Under the pieces are notes generated by a model that worked only from the letters and a program-made list of their open reading frames with translations, did no database searches and was not told the DNA's origin. A DNA stretch of 64,000 nt from an uncultured Clostridia bacterium (GTDB taxonomy: Bacteria > Bacillota > Clostridia > Christensenellales > UBA1242). The stretch lies in NCBI GenBank assembly GCA_934772045.1, contig CAKVMH010000001.1:62001-126000 (forward strand), read 5' to 3'. A program made the translations under genes and the position numbers. Shown here one piece after another: positions 24,135-32,834 of the stretch; position 1 is the first letter of the stretch, and every line of letters starts with the position of its first letter.

Positions 24135-24443
24135 TTATAATTCAACCTTAATGTCAACGCCTGCTGGTACATTCATTTTCAAAAGTGTATCAACTGCTTT
24201 TGCATTAGGTGCATAGACATCGATAAGTCTATAATGTGTGCGAGATTCGAATTGCTCGCGTGAATCCTTGTTAACATGTGTGCTACGAAGGATTGTTACC
24301 ACTTCACGCTTTGTTGGAAGTGGAATTGGGCCCGAAACTTTACAGCCGGACTTTGTTGCGGTGTCAAGTATTTTTGAAACCACATTTTCGATTAAACCTG
24401 TGTCATAAGAAGCAAGTTTAATTCTCAATTTTGTTGTTGCCAT
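24135..24443 (-). CDS. rpsJ: 30S ribosomal protein S10
   Basis: 30S head protein; also NusE, the partner of NusB in transcription antitermination. 102 residues: KLRIKLASYDTGLIENVV and PLPTKREVVTILRSTHVNKD are typical. First gene of the 32-gene S10-spc-alpha cluster, preceded by a leader of about 380 bases. Confidence 0.98.
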   Translation of the reverse strand: MATTKLRIKLASYDTGLIENVVSKILDTATKSGCKVSGPIPLPTKREVVTILRSTHVNKDSREQFESRTHYRLIDVYAPNAKAVDTLLKMNVPAGVDIKVEL

Positions 24444-24822
24444 TTATTTCTCTCCTTTTATATTTAGTCAACACCATAACTAGTAACTCAATTTCCAGTT
24501 CAGCCATGCAGTTTGAGGTGTTTCACTCACTTGCAAGATTAATTTAATAAAACTTTCCTTTAACCCCCGTTGCAAATTTGGTTAAGCCAAATCATAACCT
24601 TACGCGTACATGCGTATATATAATAGGTAAAGGCCATTTAAGTTTTATTTTAACTTAATTTACACTGACCCGTGTGTTAAGTACTGGTTTCCAAAATAAA
24701 ATGGCTACATTAAGCCAAATTTTTTGTACTAGCGTTTTTATCTAAAACTATGGTCGGCACAAATTCCCATTCGCTGTTGCTAGCAAATGCAACCTTATGC
24801 GTCACCCCACAATAAACCAGCG
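24444..24822 (-). promoter_or_regulatory. Structured 5' leader of the S10 operon
   Basis: About 380 bases of leader RNA. ACTTAA/TTAAGT enclosing ACAC/GTGT is seen near 24651-24681; TACGC/GCGTA near 24600-24615; GTTGC/GCAAC near 24777-24795. No reading frame with a binding site. L4-mediated control is known for E. coli, but this leader does not obviously resemble it. Confidence 0.45.
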
Positions 24823-24827
24823 TTTGT

Positions 24828-24856
24828 ATTCTAACAAACCCACAACACTTTGTCAA
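24828..24856 (-). promoter_or_regulatory. Promoter of the S10-spc-alpha cluster
   Basis: -35 TTGACA (24856-24851), 17-base spacer, -10 TAGAAT (24833-24828). It is the only strong promoter I see for the whole cluster. Confidence 0.87.
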
Positions 24857-24975
24857 CCCTTTTTAAGAAATATTTTCAACAATTTTCGAATATTAAGATT
24901 TTATAATTTTTACTAGTTACAACCACCAAACAACCATCATTTGTTAACAAATCGGAAAAAAAATTCAAAAAGGTA

Positions 24976-25004
24976 TTTACAAATTTTTACAATCATGTTA
25001 CAAT
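24976..25004 (+). promoter_or_regulatory. Promoter of the 140-residue gene
   Basis: -35 TTTACA, 17-base spacer, -10 TACAAT, ending 32 bases before the start codon. Divergent from the S10 promoter. Confidence 0.7.
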
Positions 25005-25036
25005 ATGGGCAAGAAATGTATTAATAAGGAGTAATT

Positions 25037-25459
25037 ATGCCAAGTGTAAATATGCAAGTTTTGAATAAGTATAACTCTTATACTAACGAACAATTGGTTA
25101 AAGAGTTTTTAACAAATGCTCGCAATGACGGTCAAATGGTTACCGCTTCATCATTTGTACCTGATGTTATGGGCAATTTCTTGGGAAAGATATCTGAGGA
25201 CGACAAAACATTCTTATATTCACGCGTTAAAAAGAGCGTTGCCTTAATTCAAGCAATTTACGATTTGTATATGGACAATTTCCAATATTGTGATTTTGCT
25301 TTAAACCTTGAAGCTCTTACTAAAGTTTTGGAAGATTTTGCAAGGACAAACACTCGCGCAATTCCTGATGACCAGTTGAGAGAAAGTTTTGAAGAGTTCC
25401 TAACACCAATCCTTCACGACGCCTATACTTTTAGGAATAATCATCAAACATTATTATAA
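25037..25459 (+). CDS. Hypothetical protein, 140 residues
   Basis: I do not recognise a family. The protein is soluble, mostly helical in composition and mildly acidic, with no signal peptide, membrane segment or cysteine motif. It starts MPSVNMQVLNKYNSY behind AAGGAG, and its own promoter and a strong terminator frame it as a single-gene unit. It converges with the 566-residue unknown protein. Confidence 0.75.
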   Translation: MPSVNMQVLNKYNSYTNEQLVKEFLTNARNDGQMVTASSFVPDVMGNFLGKISEDDKTFLYSRVKKSVALIQAIYDLYMDNFQYCDFALNLEALTKVLEDFARTNTRAIPDDQLRESFEEFLTPILHDAYTFRNNHQTLL

Positions 25460-25510
25460 ATTGCACAATATTTTAAAGATACATAAAACATTCAATTTTT
25501 TAAGATCATT

Positions 25511-25540
25511 AAAAAACTCGCTGATTTAAGCGAGTTTTTT
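25511..25540. terminator. Bidirectional terminator between convergent unknown genes
   Basis: AAAAAACTCGCT pairs perfectly over 12 bp with AGCGAGTTTTTT around a 6-base loop; six T follow on either strand. Confidence 0.9.
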
Positions 25541-25586
25541 ATTTTGAATTAGTGTAATTATTTTTATCATAAATTTAAGTAAAACT

Positions 25587-27287
25587 TTAAATTGTTTTTT
25601 CTATATGTTCATCAGTGTTAGTACCAATGTCCTTTGGTGTGATTTTTTGTTCACCTGTTTCTCCAAAAGTAGTTGTAACCTTTGTTTCAGTTTGACTTGC
25701 TACGTCTTTTTCAGTAACTTTATTTTTTTCAGTTTCTAACCAGTCTGTTAAACCTTTGGCTATTTGTTCTTTTATATCTGCTTCAGTTTGACCTGTATCA
25801 TCCTTATGTTCTTTATCATCTGTACCAGCCTTATCTTCTTTGTCATCTGTCCTTGAATCTTTATTCCTTTGATAAGTAGCCGGGTCATAATAACCGCCGG
25901 CTGGAGCCTTTTTTGTTTCATCTTTGCCTTTGGTATCCTCTTTTCCTTTGCCATCATTACTTTTACCTCCAGGTTTCCCACCACCGGCTCCGCCTCCACT
26001 AGCTTTTCCACCAGCAGTTTTACCTTTTGTGACTGATGTAGATTTTTTATCATTTGTTTTTGTTTCTGTACCTTGGACATTTGTGGTTTCGGTTTTATGT
26101 TTGGTTGTTGTCTTTGTAATTAAGTTTTCATCATCACTTTTACCAGCTTCTTGTTTAGCACCTTTTGTAACCTCTTGACCTACAAGCTTTGACGTAACGA
26201 CATTAACACTCTCCCCCGTTATGTTGGAAATTTCATAAACTAATTTTTGTTTTGAATTGCCTTCATTGCCAGTTGTTAAGTTTTCTGCTTGTTGTGTTAC
26301 TTGTTTTTTTGTTGCAAGATAATTTGAAGCCACTTCTTGCACGGTTTGACCATTTTCACGCCCATAAGTTTCAATAACACATTTTGCATCTTGCCCTTCT
26401 AAATTTTCAGCATCACTAGTCGCACTTTTTGCGTTTGAGATTTCCACAATTTGTGCACGCCTTATATTGTAATCTACCTTTGCATTGTGTTGTTCTGCCT
26501 CAAACTGTTGTTGATCTTTTTTACTTAGTGCATTTTGGTTAGTTTCCACAGTTTGCACAATAATTTCATTTATTGTTTTTGCAAAGCCAGGTTTATCCAG
26601 CCTTACAATGCTTGGTTGCTGGTTAACAACTTCATTAATCTTTTTATCCACCGCTTGTTTAAGTTTTGGGTAGCCTTTCAAAATGTTAAGCATGTTAACA
26701 GCATAGTTCGTTTCCGCTTCTTCCAACGCATTTTCGTTTTGCAACAAGATGTTGTTAGCCTGCATTAAATATTTAAACCTGTTCACTAAGCCAAAATACT
26801 GAGCCAAAGTTTCTTCGTCCATATCAAACACATCAAGTGCCGAACCGGTGTAAGGCGAAATGTGCCATTTTGCATAAATCACATTTTTATCCACAACGCC
26901 AGAAGTTTCAACAACATCTAACACATACTCATTGATGTTACTAAACATGCCGGTGTTTGATTTAAAGTTACCTTGAAAATTCATTTTTTCAGCAAGCGAA
27001 AGCGCAACTCGGTCACCTTCAAACGCAACAAAGAAAGTTATTTGTTTGTCCAACTTAATAACACTGTAACAAACATCAATGTTTTCCACACTATCCACAA
27101 TATACTTAGGCATTTCAATCAATTCTTTTACAATTTCAGGTGCCACAACATAATTGCCTTTTGCGTCGAAATCACCAAGCATACAACCCATAACTGTATG
27201 CCTTAAATTGTTGAATTTAAGATATTCAATTTCAGCCTTGTCGGTAACAAAGCCTTGCTCGCAATCATTTTTAATATACTCTTCCAT
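25587..27287 (-). CDS. Unknown protein with a long low-complexity charged tail
   Basis: 566 residues from MEEYIKNDCEQGF; GGAGG lies five bases before this ATG. Residues 1 to about 290 look globular. Residues about 290-385 are polar and Gln-rich. From about 385 to 510 the chain is low complexity: Lys/Thr/Asp-rich stretches around a Gly-rich hinge (GGKASGGGAGGGKPGGKS) and a GGYYDPATY patch. The last 50 residues are acidic. There is no signal peptide or membrane segment, so it should be cytoplasmic despite its surface-protein look. Function unknown. Confidence 0.8.
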   Translation of the reverse strand: MEEYIKNDCEQGFVTDKAEIEYLKFNNLRHTVMGCMLGDFDAKGNYVVAPEIVKELIEMPKYIVDSVENIDVCYSVIKLDKQITFFVAFEGDRVALSLAEKMNFQGNFKSNTGMFSNINEYVLDVVETSGVVDKNVIYAKWHISPYTGSALDVFDMDEETLAQYFGLVNRFKYLMQANNILLQNENALEEAETNYAVNMLNILKGYPKLKQAVDKKINEVVNQQPSIVRLDKPGFAKTINEIIVQTVETNQNALSKKDQQQFEAEQHNAKVDYNIRRAQIVEISNAKSATSDAENLEGQDAKCVIETYGRENGQTVQEVASNYLATKKQVTQQAENLTTGNEGNSKQKLVYEISNITGESVNVVTSKLVGQEVTKGAKQEAGKSDDENLITKTTTKHKTETTNVQGTETKTNDKKSTSVTKGKTAGGKASGGGAGGGKPGGKSNDGKGKEDTKGKDETKKAPAGGYYDPATYQRNKDSRTDDKEDKAGTDDKEHKDDTGQTEADIKEQIAKGLTDWLETEKNKVTEKDVASQTETKVTTTFGETGEQKITPKDIGTNTDEHIEKTI

Positions 27288-27394
27288 ATACGCCTCCATC
27301 TCCACAAACTCGTGATAAAATGAAATTCATTCTAAACACAAAGCCAAGTAGCCCCAAAAGCCAACACTCAGCCCATGTTAAATTAATTAAAAAA

Positions 27395-27422
27395 ATTATA
27401 ACACACCAAACAAAAAAATCAA
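27395..27422 (-). promoter_or_regulatory. Promoter of the 566-residue unknown gene
   Basis: -35 TTGATT (27422-27417), 16-base spacer, -10 TATAAT (27400-27395), about 107 bases before the chosen start. Confidence 0.55.
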
Positions 27423-27504
27423 AACAATTTTCTACAAATTACTACTATGTTAAAATTGCAAATACTCGTTAATAATGCCGGCTTCAACTTACCTAATTTT
27501 TATG

Positions 27505-27560
27505 TCCCCTTGCAAGGGGAAGGCTGGTGTGAATATAATGAACACCAAAGGGTAGTTTTT
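27505..27560. repeat. Palindromic element, possible MITE remnant
   Basis: TCCCCTTGCAAGGGGA is a perfect 16-base palindrome, followed by a hairpin GGTGT/ACACC. Sequences with CCCCTTGCAAGGGG are known as dispersed repeats in several Bacillota. Only one copy is in this window, so the repeat call is tentative. Confidence 0.4.
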
Positions 27561-27571
27561 ATAAATCATTT

Positions 27572-28024
27572 TTACATATTAGTATTGAAAAGGTTAATAA
27601 TTTTTTTATTTTTCCTTTCAGCATACCTAACCGCTTTTAGTGCACCACTTCGTTGATTTAATGAATTCACACAGCAGATAATCAGGTCACTCTCGTCAAC
27701 CATTTTTTGATTAGTTACACTAATTATTCTTTTATAAAACAAATTTTCAATATCATACATTTTAAATTCATATCTCTTGAATTTACCATCTAATTTTTCC
27801 AATGAGGTTAATTTTTTAAATGATGTCATAACGCGACAAATCTGAATGTCGTATTTTTCTTTTAATCCAACCAAAGCATTAATCACATAAAAATCAAATA
27901 GCCCATGATCACCAACTAAAAATTTTTTGTATCCAATATTTATTACATCTTCAATTGTTTGTACCAATTTTTCATATTTACATGCTAAATAATTTGAATG
28001 TCCAAAAAAACAACAAGTTTTCAT
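27572..28024 (-). CDS. SLOG-family protein (YpsA/DUF1273-like)
   Basis: 150 residues. The start CCFFGHS resembles the FTGHR opening of YpsA-like proteins; FLVGDHGLFDFYV and SDLIICCVNSLNQRSGALKAVRYAERK fit the nucleotide-binding Rossmann-like SLOG fold. SLOG proteins bind nucleotide-derived ligands and often sit with defence or stress genes. Here it is divergent from a small Xre regulator with a shared operator region. The first residue of the arginine motif is changed (GHS for GHR). Ligand unknown. Confidence 0.65.
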   Translation of the reverse strand: MKTCCFFGHSNYLACKYEKLVQTIEDVINIGYKKFLVGDHGLFDFYVINALVGLKEKYDIQICRVMTSFKKLTSLEKLDGKFKRYEFKMYDIENLFYKRIISVTNQKMVDESDLIICCVNSLNQRSGALKAVRYAERKNKKIINLFNTNM

Positions 28025-28037
28025 AAATTCTCAATTT

Positions 28038-28054
28038 TGGGTAATAAATACCCA
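28038..28054. promoter_or_regulatory. Operator-like inverted repeat between SLOG and xre genes
   Basis: TGGGTA, five bases, TACCCA; a further half-site AGGGTA follows about 20 bases on. Located in the short divergent gap, it is a natural binding site for the Xre protein encoded next to it. Confidence 0.55.
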
Positions 28055-28109
28055 TATGAACAAATTATAGGGTAAAAACTGCACAATGTCAATATAAAGG
28101 ATGCAGAAT

Positions 28110-28313
28110 ATGGAAATTAACGAAATCATCAAACAATTAAGAATAGATGCCGGTTACACACAACAATATGTTGCCGATTATTTAAAAATAGACCGCTCAA
28201 ATTACAGTAAATATGAACTAGGTAAACTTGAATTAAATTTGCAAATGTTGAAAAGTTTGTGCATATTGTATAAAACTTCTGCCGATTATATTTTAGGCCT
28301 AAAAGAAATATAA
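28110..28313 (+). CDS. Small Xre-family HTH regulator
   Basis: 67 residues from MEINEIIKQLRIDAGYTQQY; almost the entire chain is one Cro/C1-type helix-turn-helix (TQQYVADYLKIDRSNYSKYE is the recognition region). I prefer ATG 28110, nine bases after AAGG, to the ATG three codons earlier. No effector domain. It probably represses itself and the divergent SLOG gene. Confidence 0.85.
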   Translation: MEINEIIKQLRIDAGYTQQYVADYLKIDRSNYSKYELGKLELNLQMLKSLCILYKTSADYILGLKEI

Positions 28314-28328
28314 AATTAATAAAAAAGC

Positions 28329-28357
28329 AAAAAACAGCATGAATTTTGCTGTTTTTT
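28329..28357. terminator. Bidirectional terminator between xre and prfA
   Basis: AAAAAACAGCA pairs with TGCTGTTTTTT (11 bp, 7-base loop). Serves the plus-strand xre gene and the converging prfA. Confidence 0.85.
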
Positions 28358-28435
28358 AATGTAATAATTAAATTTTTAAAAAGAAAATATTTTTTTAAAC
28401 AATCCTAAGTTTGTTATTGTTCGCGAATTTTATTT

Positions 28436-29512
28436 TTACTCTTCAACTTGCGCATTTAATTTTGCTTGTTGGTCAGCAATTGTCAAGGCTTCAAGCATTT
28501 CGTCAAGGTCGCCATTCATAAATGCGTCGATGTTATACAAACTTAAACCGATCCTATGGTCGGTTACACGGCCTTGTGGGAAATTGTATGTGCGGATACG
28601 TTCGCTCCTGTCACCTGTACCAACTTGCGCTTTGCGGTTTTGTTTATATTCGGCTTCTTTTTGCTGTTGATAATAATCGTAAATTTTAGAACGCAAAATT
28701 GCAAAAGCCTTTTCTTTATTTTGTGTTTGGCTACGCTCGTCTTGACAACTTACAACAATGCCTGTTGGGAAGTGTGTTATACGGATAGCACTGCTGGTTT
28801 TGTTAACTTTTTGCCCACCTGCACCACTGCTCCTAAAAATATCAATACGAATGTCTTTTTCATCAATTTGCACATCGGCGTCTTCCATTTCAGGCAAAAT
28901 TGCAACCGTCGCAGTTGATGTATGCACACGGCCTTGGCTTTCAGTTTCTGGCACACGTTGCACACGGTGAACACCGGACTCAAACTTAAATTTAGCATAG
29001 GCATTTTTACCTTTAATAACTGCCTGCACTTCTTTAACGCCACCCAACTCAGTTTCTTCAATGTTTAAAATTTCCATTTTGAATTTGTGGCTGTCGCAAT
29101 ACATTTGATACATTCTTAAAAGACTATGCGCAAACAACGCACTTTCTTCACCACCTGCACCGCCACGGATTTCCAAAATAACATTTTTGGTGTCATTTTC
29201 ATCTTTCGGCAAAAGCAAAACTTTTAGCCTTTCTGTGCTGGCATCAATTTGTTCTTTAAGTGACAAACTTTCGTCCTTTAACATTTCTTTCATTTCAGGG
29301 TCAGTTTCCACTTCAAAAAGCGCGTTTGCGTCTTCAAGTTCTTTTGTAAGTTTGCAATTTAAATCGTACTCTTCCATAAGTGGTTGAAGCCCCGCATGTT
29401 CCTTTACTTTTGATTGCCATAATTTTGTGTCTGCAATTATTGCTGGGTTTGAAATTTCGTTTGTTAAGATGTCAAATTTTTGTTTTGTTATTTTTAATTT
29501 GTCTAACATCAT
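28436..29512 (-). CDS. prfA: Peptide chain release factor 1
   Basis: Recognises UAA and UAG and triggers peptide release. 358 residues. The codon-recognition tripeptide PxT is PET (188-190; PAT in E. coli) and the catalytic GGQ is at 232-234. AAGGA lies before the ATG; a second ATG follows it directly. Sits after prmC, whose product methylates the GGQ glutamine. Confidence 0.97.
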   Translation of the reverse strand: MMLDKLKITKQKFDILTNEISNPAIIADTKLWQSKVKEHAGLQPLMEEYDLNCKLTKELEDANALFEVETDPEMKEMLKDESLSLKEQIDASTERLKVLLLPKDENDTKNVILEIRGGAGGEESALFAHSLLRMYQMYCDSHKFKMEILNIEETELGGVKEVQAVIKGKNAYAKFKFESGVHRVQRVPETESQGRVHTSTATVAILPEMEDADVQIDEKDIRIDIFRSSGAGGQKVNKTSSAIRITHFPTGIVVSCQDERSQTQNKEKAFAILRSKIYDYYQQQKEAEYKQNRKAQVGTGDRSERIRTYNFPQGRVTDHRIGLSLYNIDAFMNGDLDEMLEALTIADQQAKLNAQVEE

Positions 29513-29702
29513 AATTATTTTTCCTTTTTATTTTTAATTTTTTACAATAAAATTTAATTAATTTTTAATTTTACGCCTATTTTTATTTGATTTTTATGTT
29601 AATTATTTAAAATTTTTAAAATTTTTGTTTTAATTTTATTTCTTTAAATAGTTTTACATTTTCAAATCAACACCTACAAAGTTTTTATTTTTTTAGCCTT
29701 AA
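29513..29702. other. Extremely A/T-rich spacer between prmC and prfA
   Basis: Runs of A and T with few G or C. No promoter, hairpin or reading frame stands out. Confidence 0.4.
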
Positions 29703-30515
29703 TTACTTTTTAAAAACCAAAACTCGTTCAATATCGTTATAATCGCGCACAACTTCAACAAGGTTAAAATCATTAAACATACCTTCCAACATTATGCGTT
29801 GACCTTCGCCAATTTCCATAACAATCATGCCTGAATCGTTCAAATATTTGCGCAAATTGTCGTGTATAATTTTATAGTAATTTAAACCAAGTTCACCACC
29901 ATCAAGTGCCATGCGTGGGTCACACTTTTTAACTTCTTCGTCTAAGTCGTCAATTTCATCAGTTGCAATATATGGTGGGTTTGTAATGATAATGTCAAAC
30001 TTATCTGTTAAATTTTCAAACATGTTTGAGCGTATAAATTTAATATCCACTTCATGTTGTCTTGCGTTGTAGTTTGCAACATTCAGTGCCTTAGAAGAAA
30101 CATCAACCGCGGTCATGTCAATGTCACAATGCTTTTTAATTGCAATTGCCAAACAGCCACTGCCCGTGCATAAATCAAGTGCAGTTTTATAACCATTTTG
30201 TTTGATGTATTTCAATGCCGTTTCAACAAGCAATTCGCTGTCCTGCCTTGGCGCCAAAACAAAATTGTTAACTTTAAATTGCAAACCGTAAAAATATGCC
30301 CTTTTAAAAATTTTGTTAACAGGGATATGCTGTTTTCGCATTTCTGCGTATTTCATAACCGATTGTGCGGTTGGTTCGTCAATTTCATCAATTAAGGCTA
30401 AGTCGGTTATCTGTTTATTCAGCACTTCTGCAATGATATAATCCGCATCTTCTGGGTCAATGTCATTCGCAGAAAAATCTGCTTTTAAACTTTTCCTTAA
30501 ATCAAATAATTTCAT
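29703..30515 (-). CDS. prmC: Release factor glutamine methyltransferase
   Basis: Transfers a methyl group from S-adenosylmethionine to the GGQ glutamine of release factors. 270 residues: helical N-terminal domain, SAM-binding DLCTGSGCLAIA (114-125) and the glutamine-binding NPPY (179-182). The usual PRPETE motif before the SAM site reads PRQDSE. GAGG precedes the ATG. Lies between rpmE and prfA, a common Bacillota order. Confidence 0.95.
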   Translation of the reverse strand: MKLFDLRKSLKADFSANDIDPEDADYIIAEVLNKQITDLALIDEIDEPTAQSVMKYAEMRKQHIPVNKIFKRAYFYGLQFKVNNFVLAPRQDSELLVETALKYIKQNGYKTALDLCTGSGCLAIAIKKHCDIDMTAVDVSSKALNVANYNARQHEVDIKFIRSNMFENLTDKFDIIITNPPYIATDEIDDLDEEVKKCDPRMALDGGELGLNYYKIIHDNLRKYLNDSGMIVMEIGEGQRIMLEGMFNDFNLVEVVRDYNDIERVLVFKK

Positions 30516-30561
30516 TTAATCCTCACTTAATTTTAAGGTGTTATTAAAGCCCCTTAAAAAG

Positions 30562-30605
30562 CAAAAAAGCGTGCCCTAATTTGCCCATGCAAAAAAGAAC
30601 ACGCT
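30562..30605 (-). terminator. Terminator after rpmE
   Basis: AGCGTG pairs with CACGCT; the loop contains a second small stem TTTGC/GCAAA; six T follow on the minus strand. Confidence 0.7.
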
Positions 30606-30612
30606 AATTACG

Positions 30613-30831
30613 CTATTTTAAATTATGTTTTTTGTTAAACTTATCAACACGGCCTTCAGTGTCCACTAATTTTTGGTGACCAGTGAAGAATGGGTGGCAT
30701 TTGTCGCAAACTTCAAGTTTGATTACGTCGCCAGCCTTAACGCCAGGTTTTGAACTGTGGTTTTTAAATTCTGCACCACAAGCGCAAACATAAGTTACAG
30801 GTTCACTTTTTGGTTGAATATCTTTTTGCAT
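30613..30831 (-). CDS. rpmE: 50S ribosomal protein L31 (zinc type)
   Basis: Bridges the 50S central protuberance to the 30S head. 72 residues from MQKDIQPKSEPVTYVC; AAAGGAG precedes this ATG, while the earlier in-frame start lacks a site. Cys16, Cys18, Cys42 and Cys45 mark the zinc-bound form, which many bacteria replace under zinc starvation. Confidence 0.95.
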   Translation of the reverse strand: MQKDIQPKSEPVTYVCACGAEFKNHSSKPGVKAGDVIKLEVCDKCHPFFTGHQKLVDTEGRVDKFNKKHNLK

Positions 30832-30925
30832 AACTTCTCCTTTCAAAACTAAACTGCTTTAAATAAACACGCAGTTCGTATAAAATTGCAACATTGTGCA
30901 ATTCGCTTTTTACACTAGCGTTAGA
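30832..30925 (-). promoter_or_regulatory. Structured leader of rpmE
   Basis: Two small hairpins lie between promoter and binding site: TTGCA/TGCAA and AACTGC/GCAGTT. L31 leaders that bind L31 are known in Bacillota; that this is one is inferred. Confidence 0.45.
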
Positions 30926-30954
30926 ATTATACCCCAAATAAACAATTTTGTCAA
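30926..30954 (-). promoter_or_regulatory. Promoter of rpmE
   Basis: -35 TTGACA (30954-30949), 17-base spacer, -10 TATAAT (30931-30926): perfect consensus in both boxes. Confidence 0.9.
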
Positions 30955-30984
30955 CGGTTTTTTGAAATTAGTTATTTTAAAATT

Positions 30985-32256
30985 TTAAGTTACCAAATGC
31001 TTTGCTTTAATTGCAATGTCACCGGCACCGACAAACACAACCGCCGGGTAACTTTCGATAGCTTTTTGTAAATGTTTAATGTGTGAAGCATAAAAACAAT
31101 TTGCGTTTTGTTGTTTTACAATTTTGCACAGTTCGCGCGCGTCTATGCCAGCCGACCTATCTTCTCGCGCTGGATACTCCTTAAAAATGCAGATATGTTT
31201 TAGATTTTTAAATACCGAAACAAATTCTTTTAAGAAATTTTTAGTGCGTGAATATGTGTGCGGTTGAAACACAATTAAAGCATCTGGGTTTTCTTTAATA
31301 AACGCTTCAATAAACGCTTTAACTTCGGTTGGGTGATGTGCATAGTCAATGTAGCATTTTGTTTTATTACGATTGCCGATATATTCATATCTTCTAGGCA
31401 CACCTGCAAAAGAAAGTAAAACCTTATCAATTACATGTTTTTCAACTCCCAAAGATGAACAAACCGCCACCGCTAACGAGATATTTTTTTGATTGTACTC
31501 ACCTTTTAATTTTGCTTTAAAATGTTTTAACTCCACGAAATTTATATTTCTGCGTCCACTCAAAAAACTTGTGGAATTTTCTTTAAAAACAAAACGTTTT
31601 TGCGCACGCCTTAAAAACTCACCAAACGCGCGTTGCAGTTCTTGGAAACTGCCATTGTAACTGTCTAAATGCTCAGGTTCAACATTTGTCACAACTGAAA
31701 TGTTAGGATAGAATTTTAAAAAACTTTTATTGTATTCACATGCTTCCACGACAATGTAATCATCACCTAAATTAAAGCGTGGTGAACTCACTTCCGCCCC
31801 AATGTGGCATGATACTTTTTTATTGGACGCTCTTAACATCTCGTAAATTAAACTGCTTGTTGTGCTTTTGCCATGCGTGCCAGCAACAGCAATCACGCAC
31901 TTAAAATGTCTTAAACAGTCTGCCAATGCTTCCGCTCGGTCAAAAACAGGAATATTGTTATCTTTCAAATTGTTTAAAATTGGATTATTATCCTTAATTG
32001 CACCTGTGCGGACACAAAAATCCGCCTTCGCCATTTGTTTTAGCCAGCGGTTAGACACTTTCACACCTTGCTTTTTAAGGTTTAAAACTGTTTCACCTAA
32101 ATGTGCGTCATACCCCAAAACACGTAAGCCCGCTTGCTTGTACGCCAACGCTAACTGGCTCATACTGACGCCACCAACACCCAACATTAAAACAGTAGCA
32201 TTTGGCTTTATAAATTTGGAAATATCTGCCCTGCTAACATTATCTAAACTTAACAT
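30985..32256 (-). CDS. murC: UDP-N-acetylmuramate-L-alanine ligase
   Basis: Adds the first residue of the peptidoglycan stem peptide, using ATP. 423 residues: Rossmann domain with GVGGVSMSQLA (26-36), ATP-binding GTHGKST (126-132), and VVTNVEPEHLDSY in the central domain. Its presence implies a peptidoglycan wall. No ribosome binding site precedes the ATG; TATATA ends five bases upstream with TTGCAA 17 bases further, so the mRNA may be leaderless. Confidence 0.94.
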   Translation of the reverse strand: MLSLDNVSRADISKFIKPNATVLMLGVGGVSMSQLALAYKQAGLRVLGYDAHLGETVLNLKKQGVKVSNRWLKQMAKADFCVRTGAIKDNNPILNNLKDNNIPVFDRAEALADCLRHFKCVIAVAGTHGKSTTSSLIYEMLRASNKKVSCHIGAEVSSPRFNLGDDYIVVEACEYNKSFLKFYPNISVVTNVEPEHLDSYNGSFQELQRAFGEFLRRAQKRFVFKENSTSFLSGRRNINFVELKHFKAKLKGEYNQKNISLAVAVCSSLGVEKHVIDKVLLSFAGVPRRYEYIGNRNKTKCYIDYAHHPTEVKAFIEAFIKENPDALIVFQPHTYSRTKNFLKEFVSVFKNLKHICIFKEYPAREDRSAGIDARELCKIVKQQNANCFYASHIKHLQKAIESYPAVVFVGAGDIAIKAKHLVT

Positions 32257-32261
32257 ATATC

Positions 32262-32290
32262 TATATATGTAAAATTAACATTTCTTGCAA
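32262..32290 (-). promoter_or_regulatory. Promoter of murC, close to the start codon
   Basis: -35 TTGCAA (32290-32285), 17-base spacer, -10 TATATA (32267-32262). Only five bases separate the -10 box from ATG. Confidence 0.55.
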
Positions 32291-32514
32291 TTCGCCACCA
32301 CAAAAATGTGTTTAATTAAAAACATTTATCTTTTAAACATTAATTAATTCATCTATAAAACAACATTATCAACACCTTAAATTATTTACATATAAATTAA
32401 AAAAGGTTTATTATTTTGTTTGCTTTTTAAGTTGATTATGGTAAAATATTTATGACTTGAATATTTAGTTTACCTAAATACAAAGTTAATCTAAAAAGGG
32501 GAAGGTGAACAGAC

Positions 32515-32781
32515 TTGAAGATCACAGACATTAGAATTCGTATGGTTAGCAAAGATGATAGCAAGTTGAAGGCCGTTGCCTCATTCACAATCGACGATGC
32601 ATTTGTTGTGCATGATGTTAAGATTATTGAAGGCTCAAATGGTTGTTTCATAGCTATGCCATCAAAGCAAGCTCCAAGTGGTGAATACAGGGACATCGTA
32701 CATCCTGCAAACACCGAAACGAGAGAACAAATCAGTTCTGCTGTGTTGGCTGCTTATGAAAAAGAAAAAGCAAACCAATAG
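32515..32781 (+). CDS. spoVG: SpoVG family regulator (TTG start)
   Basis: Nucleic-acid-binding regulator; named for spore cortex formation in Bacillus but present in many non-sporing bacteria. 88 residues beginning MKITDIRIRMVSKDDSKLKA, with the conserved core FIAMPSKQAPSGEYRDIVHP. The only start in register with the family is TTG, preceded by a purine-rich AAGGGGAAGGTG. -35 TTGCTT and -10 TAAAAT are visible near 32420-32450. No other sporulation gene lies in the window. Confidence 0.95.
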   Translation: MKITDIRIRMVSKDDSKLKAVASFTIDDAFVVHDVKIIEGSNGCFIAMPSKQAPSGEYRDIVHPANTETREQISSAVLAAYEKEKANQ

Positions 32782-32786
32782 GATAC

Positions 32787-32813
32787 AAAAAGTGGCTTAA
32801 TCGCCACTTTTTT
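32787..32813 (+). terminator. Terminator of spoVG
   Basis: AAAAAGTGGC pairs with GCCACTTTTT around loop TTAATC, followed by T-run. Confidence 0.88.
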
Positions 32814-32834
32814 CATTGTAAAAAATAAATTTCC

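Noticed and set aside
27447..27656. 69-codon plus-strand frame overlapping the SLOG gene
   Set aside because: Follows a palindromic element and then runs antisense into a recognisable gene; no promoter or binding site.
28436..29512. Release factor 2 with programmed frameshift
   Set aside because: The tripeptide is PET (PxT class, RF1), not SPF, and the frame is continuous.
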